Shown piece by piece: positions 34,549 to 43,166 of a DNA stretch of 64,000 nucleotides (within the stretch, counting starts at the first letter, position 1; every line of letters starts with the position of its first letter). The notes beneath the pieces were generated by a model. The model was not told where the DNA came from, did not search any database, and saw only the letters and a list, made by a program, of their open reading frames with translations. A program made the translations under genes and the position numbers. The stretch comes from an uncultured bacterium (lineage in GTDB: Bacteria > Planctomycetota > Phycisphaerae > Phycisphaerales > UBA1924): assembly GCA_903834785.1 (NCBI GenBank), contig CAILKP010000009.1:1-64000 (forward strand), given 5' to 3'.

Positions 34549-35229
34549 ATGGCACTTGACGCGATTTCAGCGGACAACAGGGCACTTTCGGGTCAGGGAC
34601 TGGCGCTGGGCGCCGCCTCGGCGGCATCCCGCCTGCCCTTTGGTGCGGGCAAGGCCGTGCTCGACGGCAAGCAGCGGGAGTTCTCCCGCGTGCTGGGCCG
34701 CGTGAACCCGGCGATTCAGGCCGCGGAGCTCGGCACGGAGACCAACTCGGCCAAGGCCAAGCGCCGCCAGGCGGCCGAGGACATGGTGGCGATCTCACTG
34801 GTGCAGCCCATCCTCAAGAGCGTGCGTGAGAACAACAACGCCGCGGCACCGTTCGGCCCGGGGCCGGCGGAGAAGCAGTTCGGCGTCTTCATGGATGCCG
34901 CCTGGGCCCGCAGCATGGTCAAGAGCGGGAACTTCCAACTGGTCAACTCCGTGGAACGCTGGCTGGGCGGCAATCGCGAGCCGCTCGCACCCGCCTCCAC
35001 ACAGGCACCCGCCGCCGCGGCGACGAACAACGCCGCCGCACAGGCCGCCGACCGGGCGAACACCCCAGCAGCCGCACAGAGCACACTGATGGCGAGCAAC
35101 CCAGGACCCGCAGCACGAACCGGAACACAGGCCGAGGCGGGCAAGCGGGCCGTCGCCGGCATGAGTGGGATGGACGGCACGATTGAAGCCCAGCCCGTGA
35201 GCGCTTCCACCCCCAGGAGCAGCAAGTGA
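34549..35229 (+). CDS. flgJ: FlgJ-like rod-binding protein without muramidase
   Basis: 226 residues. EDMVAISLVQPILKSVRENN and FMDAAWARSMVKSGNFQLVNSVERWLGG resemble the N-terminal rod-binding domain of FlgJ. The C-terminal peptidoglycan hydrolase domain of enteric FlgJ is absent and replaced by an Ala/Thr-rich tail. AAGGAG precedes the ATG. The stop overlaps the GTG of the next gene by 4 bases, so it is translated with it. A peptidoglycan-cutting partner must be elsewhere. Confidence 0.7.
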   Translation: MALDAISADNRALSGQGLALGAASAASRLPFGAGKAVLDGKQREFSRVLGRVNPAIQAAELGTETNSAKAKRRQAAEDMVAISLVQPILKSVRENNNAAAPFGPGPAEKQFGVFMDAAWARSMVKSGNFQLVNSVERWLGGNREPLAPASTQAPAAAATNNAAAQAADRANTPAAAQSTLMASNPGPAARTGTQAEAGKRAVAGMSGMDGTIEAQPVSASTPRSSK

Positions 35230-35861
35230 GTCAACAAGGCAGCCACAACGGTCCTCGGACCGGCAGCAACCAGATGCAGTCCAGCCCCGGCACCCAGCAG
35301 GCCACACCGGCCTGGGTGCCGCAGTTCACGGCGGCACAGTCCGCGGACATTGAGGGATTCCTGCTGGCTGTCCTGGACAGCCAGCGGCGCGGGGCCGAGG
35401 TGAATGCGGCCCATCGGGCGGCGATCAGCCGCGCCGACCTGCTGGGCATCTCACAGGCGGTCTCAGCGCAGGAACAGCATGCGCGCGGCCTGCTGCAGCT
35501 CGAACAGCACCGCGAACACCTGCTGACGGCGCTGGGTGTGCCGATGCGCATGCGGGCCGCGGCCGGCGGTGGCACCGTGAAGCTCAGCGCACTTGTTGCC
35601 GGGTGCCCCGAGCCGCGGCGAACGCGGCTGAAGGCCCTTCTGGCCGAGGCGGGCGAACTGACGCGGAAGAACTCGATGAGCACCAAGGCCATCGAGGCGG
35701 CCAGCCGCTCGCTGCTGACGCACATGCAGTCGCTGATGGTCAACGTCCGCCGCTCGCTGATGCAGACGGGCGTATACGGCAACCGGGGCGCACACCAGTC
35801 GGCGGGCGATGGGGCGTTCACCCCGGCCTTGGCGGCAGTTGGCATGGATGTGGCCGGATAA
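35226..35861 (+). CDS. flgN: FlgN-like flagellar export chaperone
   Basis: 211 residues from a GTG overlapping the previous stop. The N-terminal 30 residues are Gln/Ser-rich; residues 40-180 are helical (FLLAVLDSQRRGAEVNAAH, QEQHARGLLQLEQHREHLL, NSMSTKAIEAASRSLLTHMQSLMVNVRRSL). This coiled-coil layout and its position directly before flgK and flgL suggest FlgN, the chaperone for those two hook-associated proteins. No catalytic motif. Assignment rests on context and helix pattern, with moderate confidence. Confidence 0.65.
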   Translation: MSQQGSHNGPRTGSNQMQSSPGTQQATPAWVPQFTAAQSADIEGFLLAVLDSQRRGAEVNAAHRAAISRADLLGISQAVSAQEQHARGLLQLEQHREHLLTALGVPMRMRAAAGGGTVKLSALVAGCPEPRRTRLKALLAEAGELTRKNSMSTKAIEAASRSLLTHMQSLMVNVRRSLMQTGVYGNRGAHQSAGDGAFTPALAAVGMDVAG

Positions 35862-35869
35862 GCGGCCGA

Positions 35870-35884
35870 TGGCACACCGTTTGA
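35870..35884 (+). promoter_or_regulatory. Weak sigma-54-like element, flgK
   Basis: TGGCACACCGTTTGA: GG and GA 12 bases apart, perfect -24 part but -12 deviates (GA for GC). It ends 13 bases before the flgK ATG. Confidence 0.35.
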
Positions 35885-35896
35885 GAGTCGACGGTC

Positions 35897-37696
35897 ATGC
35901 CTCTCAACAGTGCGCTGCAACTCGGTCGGACCGCCCTGACGGCAAGCCAGCTGGCGATTCAAGTCGCCGGCAACAACGTGGCCAACGCGGCCACACCCGG
36001 CTACTCGCGTCAGGACGTGACGATGCGGCCCATCGCCGACACCCGCGGGTCGGGCACGTTTGTCGGGCGCGGTGTGGAGGTTCAGTCCATCCGTCGCTCG
36101 GTGGACACCGCGCTGCAGCAGCGGCTGCTGGGCGGCATCTCCGGCGAGGGCATGGCCGCGACGGATCTGGCCCAGCTCTCCTCGGTGGAAACCACGCTTG
36201 ACGAGCTTGGAAACCAGGGCCTTTCAACACAACTGACGAGCTTCTTTAACTCCTGGTCGGAGCTGGCCAACAGCCCCAACCTGGGCGCCTCGCGCGCCCT
36301 GGTGGTGCAGCAGGGTCGCTCGCTGGCCAGCTTCGTGCGGACGGTTCGCGGCGAACTGGAGAACCAGCGGACCAGCATCGACCGCGACTTGCAGTCCACG
36401 ACCAGCCGCGTCAACGGCCTGCTCGATGAGATCGCCGGGGCCAACCAGAGCATCGTTCTGGCCGAGGGCGGCAGCGGCCAGGCCAACGGCCTGCGGGACC
36501 GGCGGGATCAGCTCGTCAGCGAGCTGGCCCGGTACGTGGATGTCACCACCATCGAGCAACCCTCGGGCGCACTGGATGTGCTGGTGGGCTCGACACCGAT
36601 TGTGCTGGCAGGCAGCAGCCGCGGCGTGGAGTTCCGGGCTGAACCGTCATCGAGCAATAACGGCGTGAGCGTACGGATTCTGACGCGCGACAACGCCGAG
36701 GAACTCAATATCCGCGCCGGGCAGCTCGGATCTCTGCTGAACCAGCGGGACACGCTGGTCAACAGCACCATCGATGAGCTGGACAACATTGCCAGCCAGG
36801 TGATCTTTCAGGTCAACCGGGTGCACAGCCAGGGCGTGAACGCGACGGGGTATACCTCACTGACGGGCACGCTGCCGATGGCCTCGGCCGATCGGACGCT
36901 GGCACTCAACGATCCGACCAACGCGACGATGCAGGAACTGCGCATCCGGCCGCAGAGCGGTTCGTTTACGGTTCGGGTCCGCAACGAGGCAACCGGCGAG
37001 ATGCGGATTGCCACGGTGAATGTGGACCTCGACGGCCTGACGGGCACACCGCCAGTGCCGGGATTCGGCACCGACACATCGCTGACGAGCCTTGCGGGCT
37101 CGATCGACGGGATCACCAACGTGACGGCCTCGATCACCGGCGACGGGAAGCTGAAGATCGACGCGGCGACGGGCTACACCGTCAGCTTCGGCGACGACAC
37201 GTCCGGTGCGCTGGCGGTGCTTGGGGTGAACACCTTCTTTGAGGGCACCGATGCGACGAACATCGCCATCCGCAGCGAGCTGGCCTCATCACCGGCGCTG
37301 CTGGCCACGGGCCGGTTCGTGCCGCGGAACAGCGGCGGTGCGGGCACGGGCGACCCGACGCTGTTTGAAGCCGACCGGGTGGACAACGGTGCGGCGCTGC
37401 TGATTGCCCAGGTGCGAGAGACGCCGCAGACTGACCTGGGCGGCCAGTCGATCGCCGAGCGGTGGAACCAGACGGTGCAGACCATCGCGGTCAAGACGGG
37501 CGCGGCCCGGACGGCAGCGGAGTCGGCGACGATCGTCAAGCAGTCGCTTGATGCGCAGAAATCAGCCATCGCCGGCGTGTCGATGGATGAGGAAGCGATC
37601 AACCTGATCAACTATCAGCGGCAGTACCAGGCCAGTGCGCGGTTCATCAGCGTGGTTGATGAGATGACGCAGACACTGCTTGGCCTGGTGCGGTAA
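35897..37696 (+). CDS. flgK: Flagellar hook-associated protein 1 FlgK
   Basis: Junction protein between hook and filament. The N-terminus (LNSALQLGRTALTASQLAIQ, VAGNNVANAATPGYSRQDV) and C-terminus (NLINYQRQYQASARFISVVDEMTQTLLGLV) are the conserved D0 coiled-coil halves. 599 residues; the central 300 are variable D2/D3-like. No Shine-Dalgarno is obvious; the weak sigma-54-like element sits just before the ATG. FlgN precedes it and FlgL follows. Confidence 0.94.
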   Translation: MPLNSALQLGRTALTASQLAIQVAGNNVANAATPGYSRQDVTMRPIADTRGSGTFVGRGVEVQSIRRSVDTALQQRLLGGISGEGMAATDLAQLSSVETTLDELGNQGLSTQLTSFFNSWSELANSPNLGASRALVVQQGRSLASFVRTVRGELENQRTSIDRDLQSTTSRVNGLLDEIAGANQSIVLAEGGSGQANGLRDRRDQLVSELARYVDVTTIEQPSGALDVLVGSTPIVLAGSSRGVEFRAEPSSSNNGVSVRILTRDNAEELNIRAGQLGSLLNQRDTLVNSTIDELDNIASQVIFQVNRVHSQGVNATGYTSLTGTLPMASADRTLALNDPTNATMQELRIRPQSGSFTVRVRNEATGEMRIATVNVDLDGLTGTPPVPGFGTDTSLTSLAGSIDGITNVTASITGDGKLKIDAATGYTVSFGDDTSGALAVLGVNTFFEGTDATNIAIRSELASSPALLATGRFVPRNSGGAGTGDPTLFEADRVDNGAALLIAQVRETPQTDLGGQSIAERWNQTVQTIAVKTGAARTAAESATIVKQSLDAQKSAIAGVSMDEEAINLINYQRQYQASARFISVVDEMTQTLLGLVR

Positions 37697-37778
37697 GGCT
37701 GGCTGAAGGTGACAAGCACCCCGCTGTTGTGGGGTGATTGCCCCGACTGGCTGCTGATCTGAGCCAGAGCACACGGCC

Positions 37779-37793
37779 CGGCACGGGGCTTGC
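37779..37793 (+). promoter_or_regulatory. Sigma-54-like -24/-12 element, flgL
   Basis: CGGCACGGGGCTTGC, one mismatch to TGGCACG-N4-TTGC. GG and GC 12 bases apart. Predicted start near 37805, 18 bases before the flgL ATG, leaving room for the ribosome site GGAG. Confidence 0.7.
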
Positions 37794-37822
37794 GGATGAG
37801 GGACGGACTCCCGGAGACCGCT

Positions 37823-39889
37823 ATGAACGTGCTTCCTGCCAACATCTCGCGGATCAGCAACATGCTGCGGACCCAGACGGCCGTGAACGGCCTGCAGCGC
37901 ACGAACATGGCGCTGTTTGAGGTGCAGCAGCAGATGAGCACCAACCGGTCGATCAACCGGGCCAGCGATGACCCTGTGCGGGCGGCGGCGATCTCGCTGC
38001 TGGACCAGCGGCTGAACCAGACTGAGCAGCGGAGCAGGAACCTGCAGCACGCCGACACGGTGCTTTCGACCCTGGATCAGGCGATGAGCCAGGTCGGCGA
38101 GCTGGTGCGCAGCGCCCAGTCGCTGGCCAGCGGGCAGATCGGCATTACCAGCGATGCGGTGACGCGCCGGCAGCAGGCCGGCACGGTGGATTCCATGCTG
38201 CAGAGCCTCTTTGAGATCACCAACCGCGAAGTCTCCGGCGTGCATGTGTTTGCCGGCAGCACGACGACGCAGGTGCCGATGGAGCGGTTCGGCGGCGGGT
38301 ACCGCTATGTGGCCCGCGGCCCGGGAATGACCACAGATCTCGGCTCGGGCGACACCATCCCGCTGACGCTGGGCGGGAACAACGGCATCGGTGAAACCGC
38401 CGGGCAGATGCTCGGCATCCGCGATCTGGACCCGACGGTGACGGCCAGCACCCGCCTGAGCGATCTGCGCGGTGCGCAGGGTACGGGGATCGGCACCGGT
38501 TCGGTCTCGATGAGCTTCAACGGCGGGCCGAGCATGACAGTTGATCTGACCGGTGCGGGCACCGTGCAGGATGTGATGAACCGGCTGGACGGGGCCCTGC
38601 GGCAGTACGAGATCGACAACTCGGTGAGCATTGTCGGGGCAACGGGGCTGACAGTCTCGGGCGGTTCGATAAACGTTGACATTGCCGGCACCGGGCAGCT
38701 GGTGTTCACCAACGTGGGCGGCTCGAGCGTGGGGACCGACCTTGGTCTGACGCAGAACCCGCTGGACAGCACGAGCGGTCAGACCGCGGGGCTGGACCCG
38801 AAGCTGACGATGACCACACCGGTCAGCGCCCTGACGGGTGTGACGCTGCCGATGGACTCGATCCGGGTGAAGATGAGCCAGGGCTCGATTGTCAGCCAGC
38901 GGACGATCGATCTATCGGGGGCGACGACGGTGGATGACATCCGGGCGGCCATCGAGGACAGCGGGCTGGGTGTGCGGGTGCAGATCAACGAGGCGGGTAC
39001 CGGGATCAACGTGCTGAGCGAAGTTTCCGGGATGCAGATGAGCATCGAGGAAGTCGCCGGCGGGTCCAACACGGCCACGGAGCTGGGGATCCGGACGATG
39101 ACGGGCGACACCGCGGTGAGCCGGCTGAACAACGGCAAGGGCGTGCGGATTGTCACCGGTGCAACCGATCCGGTGACGGGCCTGCCGGACCCGGCCCGTG
39201 ATGTTGACTTCCAGATCACGCTGGGCAGCGGGCAGAAGTTCAACGTGGATCTGCGGCCGCAGGACATGACCAGCGTGCAGACGATCCTGGACCGGATCAA
39301 CAGCGAGTTTGCGACTGCGGTAGGGCAGACACCCCTGGTTGCAACAGCGCCGGCGCTCAATGCCGGCGAGTTCACGGCCCAGCTGACCGACAGCGCCAAC
39401 GGCCTGGCCTTCGTGCAGACGCTGACGGGCACGGCGATCCGGGTGGAGAAGATGAACAACTCTGCCGCGGCGGAGGATCTGGGGCTGAGCGGAGCGGTGT
39501 ACGACAGCGCAACATCGACCCTGCAGGCGCAGGACCGGGCCACGGTGCGCGTGAACAACCTGTTCAGCGACCTGATGGACCTGCGTCAGGCCCTGCTGGC
39601 GGACGACACGTCTGGCATCACGGTTGCGGGGGAACAGCTGCGTGCAACGGACGACATTGTGTCGGCCACGCACGCGATGGTCGGCAGTGCCGGGCGGCGT
39701 GTCGAAGACGCGACGGCCCAGCTTGAGGATCGCAAGTTGATCGATACGAGAACCAAATCAGAAATGCAGGACCTGGACTTCACCGAGGCCGCGACACGGT
39801 TCACCCTGCTGCAGACGCAGCTGGATGCCAGTCTGCGGGTCACGGGCCAGGTCAACGGGAGGTCGCTGTTTGACTTCCTGAGCTTCTAA
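37823..39889 (+). CDS. flgL: Flagellar hook-associated protein 3 FlgL with repeated insertion
   Basis: Hook-filament junction protein. The N-terminus (NISRISNMLRTQTAVNGLQ, STNRSINRASDDPVRAAAI) and the C-terminus (DLDFTEAATRFTLLQTQLDAS) are the conserved D0/D1 parts. FlgL is usually about 300-400 residues; this one has 688. The extra lies in the middle (about 205-560) and reads as three similar blocks, each with a TV-x-D/T-I helix, then GTG-x-N/L-V and a x-TA-x-x-LGI ending (about 240-310, 367-425, 480-557). GGAG precedes the ATG at 37823. Confidence 0.9.
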   Translation: MNVLPANISRISNMLRTQTAVNGLQRTNMALFEVQQQMSTNRSINRASDDPVRAAAISLLDQRLNQTEQRSRNLQHADTVLSTLDQAMSQVGELVRSAQSLASGQIGITSDAVTRRQQAGTVDSMLQSLFEITNREVSGVHVFAGSTTTQVPMERFGGGYRYVARGPGMTTDLGSGDTIPLTLGGNNGIGETAGQMLGIRDLDPTVTASTRLSDLRGAQGTGIGTGSVSMSFNGGPSMTVDLTGAGTVQDVMNRLDGALRQYEIDNSVSIVGATGLTVSGGSINVDIAGTGQLVFTNVGGSSVGTDLGLTQNPLDSTSGQTAGLDPKLTMTTPVSALTGVTLPMDSIRVKMSQGSIVSQRTIDLSGATTVDDIRAAIEDSGLGVRVQINEAGTGINVLSEVSGMQMSIEEVAGGSNTATELGIRTMTGDTAVSRLNNGKGVRIVTGATDPVTGLPDPARDVDFQITLGSGQKFNVDLRPQDMTSVQTILDRINSEFATAVGQTPLVATAPALNAGEFTAQLTDSANGLAFVQTLTGTAIRVEKMNNSAAAEDLGLSGAVYDSATSTLQAQDRATVRVNNLFSDLMDLRQALLADDTSGITVAGEQLRATDDIVSATHAMVGSAGRRVEDATAQLEDRKLIDTRTKSEMQDLDFTEAATRFTLLQTQLDASLRVTGQVNGRSLFDFLSF

Positions 39890-40031
39890 ACGGGGCGGGG
39901 AGCGGGTGACGCCGGGCGCCAGAGTACGGGCCGCGACGGCGTGAGAAAACGTGTTCTAAGGACAGGATGTCCTCCTCGCGCTGTTGCGGGGAGCCTGAAC
40001 CGGACGGCCCATAGGCATGCGGAGCATCACG

Positions 40032-40478
40032 ATGGACATTGAAACGACCAGGTTCGGCACGGTGACGGTCAGCGATGACCGGATCATCACGTTCCCCAAG
40101 GGCATTCTGGGCTTCCCGGCCTGCAAACAGTTCTGTCTGCTGCAACCGGCGGACGACTCGGTGTTCTTCTGGCTTCAGAGCGTGGAGGACCCGTCACTGG
40201 CGTTCGTGGTGACCGACCCGGTCTCGTTTGTCGCGGACTACTCGGTTCCGATCCGCGAGGATCAGATGATGGAGCTGAAGCTGTCGGCGATCGAGGATGC
40301 GCAGGTTTTTGTGATCGTCAACAAGGTCGAGGGTTCCCTGACGGGCAACCTGCAGGGACCGCTGGTGATCAACACGCTGGGCCGTGTGGCCGAGCAGATG
40401 GTCCTGGCCGAGAAGCGCTGGACGACGCGCGAGAAGCTGCTGACGCTTCCGGCGCAGCGGTCGGCCCAGACGGCCTGA
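40032..40478 (+). CDS. fliW: Flagellar assembly factor FliW
   Basis: Protein that binds CsrA and flagellin and so couples flagellin translation to export. ETTRFGTVTVSDDRIITFPKGILGFPACKQFCLL and SLAFVVTDPVSFVADYSV are characteristic. 148 residues from the ATG at 40032, which has GGAG 7 bases upstream; an ATG at 40017 would overlap that site. csrA follows at 40700 and the first flagellin at 41258, the classical gene order. Confidence 0.92.
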   Translation: MDIETTRFGTVTVSDDRIITFPKGILGFPACKQFCLLQPADDSVFFWLQSVEDPSLAFVVTDPVSFVADYSVPIREDQMMELKLSAIEDAQVFVIVNKVEGSLTGNLQGPLVINTLGRVAEQMVLAEKRWTTREKLLTLPAQRSAQTA

Positions 40479-40596
40479 CAGGCTGCTGAGGTGCGGGGCG
40501 TTTACCCCATCGCGGGCCGAGACCGGCCGCGGCTGGAGGTGCGTCCGGCGATGATCTGCAGGGCAGAAGGACGGGCGGGCAAGGCGGGCCGCCGCG

Positions 40597-40611
40597 CGGC
40601 ACGAGAGTTGT
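40597..40611 (+). promoter_or_regulatory. Sigma-54-like element, csrA
   Basis: CGGCACGAGAGTTGT: GG and GT 12 bases apart, two mismatches. The predicted start would be near 40623, giving a leader of about 77 bases for csrA. Confidence 0.4.
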
Positions 40612-40699
40612 GACGCGCACGCGGGCAAGGTGGCAACAAACTTCAAATCTTCCGCGGCTTACTCGGCCGCGAGAGCTCGAACCAAGGAAGGAATCGAGC

Positions 40700-41116
40700 A
40701 TGCTGGTTCTGTCTAGGCAAGTCGACGAAACGATCATGATCGGCGATGACATCGAGATCACGATCGTTGATATCAGGGGCGACAAGGTAAGGCTGGGGAT
40801 TTCGGCTCCGACTCGGATCGCGGTGCACCGTAAAGAGGTGTACGAGGCGATCAAGGCGGAGAACGTCAAGGCGGCGGAGGCCAGCGGGCAGTTCGACCGG
40901 GACTCGCTCCCGGCGGTACGGCCGGCGATCCGGACGGCCTCGGGCCAGGGCAAGCAGACTGCGGGCAGAATCAACGCCCTGACGAGTCCGCAGATTCGGC
41001 CTGGTAATGGAGCAAAGCTGCGCGGCGCCCCAGTACGGGCGACGGGCACGGACGGGAGCCCCGGCCTTGGAGGCCATGGCGGACCGGTCGGACAGGTCGG
41101 ACAAGGTCGGGTGTGA
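40700..41116 (+). CDS. csrA: CsrA translational regulator with extended C-terminus
   Basis: RNA-binding repressor of translation. [47 protein letters not shown] is the complete CsrA fold (residues 1-50), and the GxxP-type loops are normal. The usual protein is 60-75 residues; here 138, the extra being Gly/Pro/Gln-rich ([11 protein letters not shown] to [12 protein letters not shown]). AAGGAAGGA precedes the ATG. FliW upstream and flagellin downstream suggest control of the flagellin mRNA. Confidence 0.92.
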   Translation: MLVLSRQVDETIMIGDDIEITIVDIRGDKVRLGISAPTRIAVHRKEVYEAIKAENVKAAEASGQFDRDSLPAVRPAIRTASGQGKQTAGRINALTSPQIRPGNGAKLRGAPVRATGTDGSPGLGGHGGPVGQVGQGRV

Positions 41117-41194
41117 GAAAGAGACGGCCCGCGGCCCGGGTGAACACCCCGGAACCGGTCGGGTCTGGCAGGCAGTTCGGCGAACGCCAGCGTC

Positions 41195-41209
41195 TGGCAC
41201 GCCGAATGC
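41195..41209 (+). promoter_or_regulatory. Sigma-54-like -24/-12 element, first flagellin
   Basis: TGGCACGCCGAATGC, one mismatch (ATGC for TTGC). GG and GC 12 bases apart. The predicted start near 41221 leaves a 37-base leader with ribosome site GGAGGA. Confidence 0.7.
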
Positions 41210-41257
41210 GGAAGTCCGGGACAACCTCTCACGTGCAATCACGGAGGATTGCTCACT

Positions 41258-42808
41258 ATGTCAAAGATCAATACGAACATCTCGAGTCTCATCGCCCGTT
41301 CCAACCTTTCGAAGACGAACTCGGACCTTGGTGTCCGGCTGCAGCGTCTCTCGACGGGCCTTCGGATCAACAAGGGATCGGACGATCCCGCAGGGCTGAT
41401 CATCTCCAACCGCCTGGGCTCGGAGATCAGCGGTCTCCAGCAAGCCATCAAGAACAGCGAGCGAGCCAGCTCGGTGATCGCGACAGCCGAAGGCTCCCTG
41501 GCGGAGGTCAGCGACCTGCTGATCTCGATCAAGGGCCTGCTGGTGGAGGCGTCCAACACCGGCGCTTTGAGCGACGAGGAACGCCAGGCCAACCAGCTGC
41601 AGATCGACTCGGCCATCGAATCGATCACGCGTATCAGCAACTCCGCGAGCTTCGGCGGGCTGAAACTGCTCAACGGCTCGCTGGACTACATCCTCTCCGG
41701 GCTCAAGAGCTCGGCGATCAGCAAGGCGACAATCAACAGTGCCAACTTCGGCAGCCAGCCGAACCTGCAGGTTCAGGTGCAGACGATCGCCTCGGCTCAG
41801 GTGGGTCAGCTGTTCATCCGCGGCGACTACACGACGGGCGCCCTGGGCCCCGGCGTGTTCCAGTCCTCGGTCTCCCTTGAGATCGCCGGACCTCGCGGCG
41901 TGCAGACGATGACCGTGCTCTCGGGCCGGTCGCTCAGCGAGTTCGTCCAGTCGGTCAACGCGTTCCGCGAGACGACGGGCGTATCGGCATCGCTGATCAA
42001 CAGCAACCCCAACTCGGGCATGGTTCTGACGAGCGTCGGGTACGGCTCGACGGAGTTCGTGAGCGTCAAGCGGATCGGCGAGCCTGCGACCGGCGGGTTC
42101 TTCAAGGCCTACGCGATGGCCAACGGTGCCGAGAAGCCGACGAACATCGACATCTCCGCGATGATCACGGCGGGCACGATGTTCGAGGCCAACCGCGATA
42201 ACGGGCGGGACGTGTTCGCGGTTGTCAACGGCGTGCTGGGTTACGGCCGCGGTACCAGCATCTCGCTGCCCAACGCCGCCCAGCTCAACGCGGACCTGCT
42301 GCTGAACAGTGACTTTGCGACCCGCAAGGGCTCGACGACGAGCTTCTACCTCACCGGGGGCGGCGCGCTCTACCAGCTCGGCGGTGAGATCAACAGCAGC
42401 CAGCAGGTGTATCTGTCGCTGCCGTCGACCGCGGCATCGCGGCTGGGCGGCACGCTGATCGACGGGAACCTGGAGTTCCTCAGCTCGATCCGGTCGGGCG
42501 GCAGCAACGACCTGAACAGCAGGAACTTCATCAACGCGTCGTCGATCGTGGCGACGGCGATCGACGAGATCGCGGTGGTCCGCGGGCGGCTGGGCGCCCT
42601 GGAGAAGAACACGCTTGAGACGAACACCAAGAGCGTGCAGACGGCCATCGAGAATCTCTCGGCGAGCCAGTCGGTGATCCGCGACGCTGACTTTGCGACG
42701 GAAACCGCCGCACTGTCGCGGGCACAGATCCTCTCCAACGCGGGCACGAGCGTGCTGCAGCTGGCCAACCAGCAGTCGCAGAACGTGCTGTCGCTGCTGC
42801 GGGCGTAA
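41258..42808 (+). CDS. fliC: Flagellin (first, divergent copy)
   Basis: Filament subunit. N-terminus SKINTNISSLIARSNLSKTN, RLSTGLRINKGSDDPAGLI, and C-terminus SVIRDADFATETAALSRAQILSNAGTSVLQLANQQ are the conserved D0/D1 parts. 516 residues with a variable middle. ATG at 41258 with GGAGGA (41243-41248) upstream; the leader has GGA motifs that could bind CsrA. It differs clearly from the two later flagellins and is the only one with a sigma-54-like promoter. Terminator at 42843. Confidence 0.95.
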   Translation: MSKINTNISSLIARSNLSKTNSDLGVRLQRLSTGLRINKGSDDPAGLIISNRLGSEISGLQQAIKNSERASSVIATAEGSLAEVSDLLISIKGLLVEASNTGALSDEERQANQLQIDSAIESITRISNSASFGGLKLLNGSLDYILSGLKSSAISKATINSANFGSQPNLQVQVQTIASAQVGQLFIRGDYTTGALGPGVFQSSVSLEIAGPRGVQTMTVLSGRSLSEFVQSVNAFRETTGVSASLINSNPNSGMVLTSVGYGSTEFVSVKRIGEPATGGFFKAYAMANGAEKPTNIDISAMITAGTMFEANRDNGRDVFAVVNGVLGYGRGTSISLPNAAQLNADLLLNSDFATRKGSTTSFYLTGGGALYQLGGEINSSQQVYLSLPSTAASRLGGTLIDGNLEFLSSIRSGGSNDLNSRNFINASSIVATAIDEIAVVRGRLGALEKNTLETNTKSVQTAIENLSASQSVIRDADFATETAALSRAQILSNAGTSVLQLANQQSQNVLSLLRA

Positions 42809-42842
42809 GTTCCGCGGCGTCAAAAACAAGAGTCCGACCCTT

Positions 42843-42869
42843 AGCGGCCCTGAGAATGGGCCGCTTTTT
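42843..42869 (+). terminator. Terminator of the first flagellin
   Basis: AGCGGCCC and GGGCCGCT form an 8-bp stem with a 7-base loop, followed by TTTT. Confidence 0.9.
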
Positions 42870-42989
42870 CGTTTTGCTGCGCGTTGTCGGACGTTGCCTG
42901 CGCGTTACCGGTCATCGACTCTGCGGGCGGTGCGGGCGGGGCCATCTGGGCGCGTCCGAGAGCCGCCGGGAGCGATATTGCGTGTTGAA

Positions 42990-43166
42990 CAGGGAGGTTT
43001 GCGCGTCGATGGAAAGATGTGCGCACGGCCGTCGCAGGTTCGCGCCGCACACCGGTCCGGTACGGATGCCGATCGGTCGAGTGAGTCCAAGGTGATCGGA
43101 CGTCCAGGTCGGACACCGACACCACTGGGTCGCCGCGGGCGACCCGATGCCAGGAGGTCTTGTTCT
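42990..43166 (+). promoter_or_regulatory. Leader region of the second flagellin, homologous to the third
   Basis: Shares long segments with 44945-45103: GTCGATG, ATGTGCGC, CCGTCGCAGGT and CGGTACGGATGCCGA recur in the same order. The end carries AGGAGG before the ATG. It likely contains the promoter, but no canonical sigma-28 or sigma-54 box was identified. Confidence 0.55.

Noticed and set aside
43050-43090. Sigma-28 promoter (GCCGAT at 43067 before the second flagellin)
   Set aside because: A GCCGAYCG box is shared with the third flagellin leader, but no TAAA -35 lies at the required spacing.
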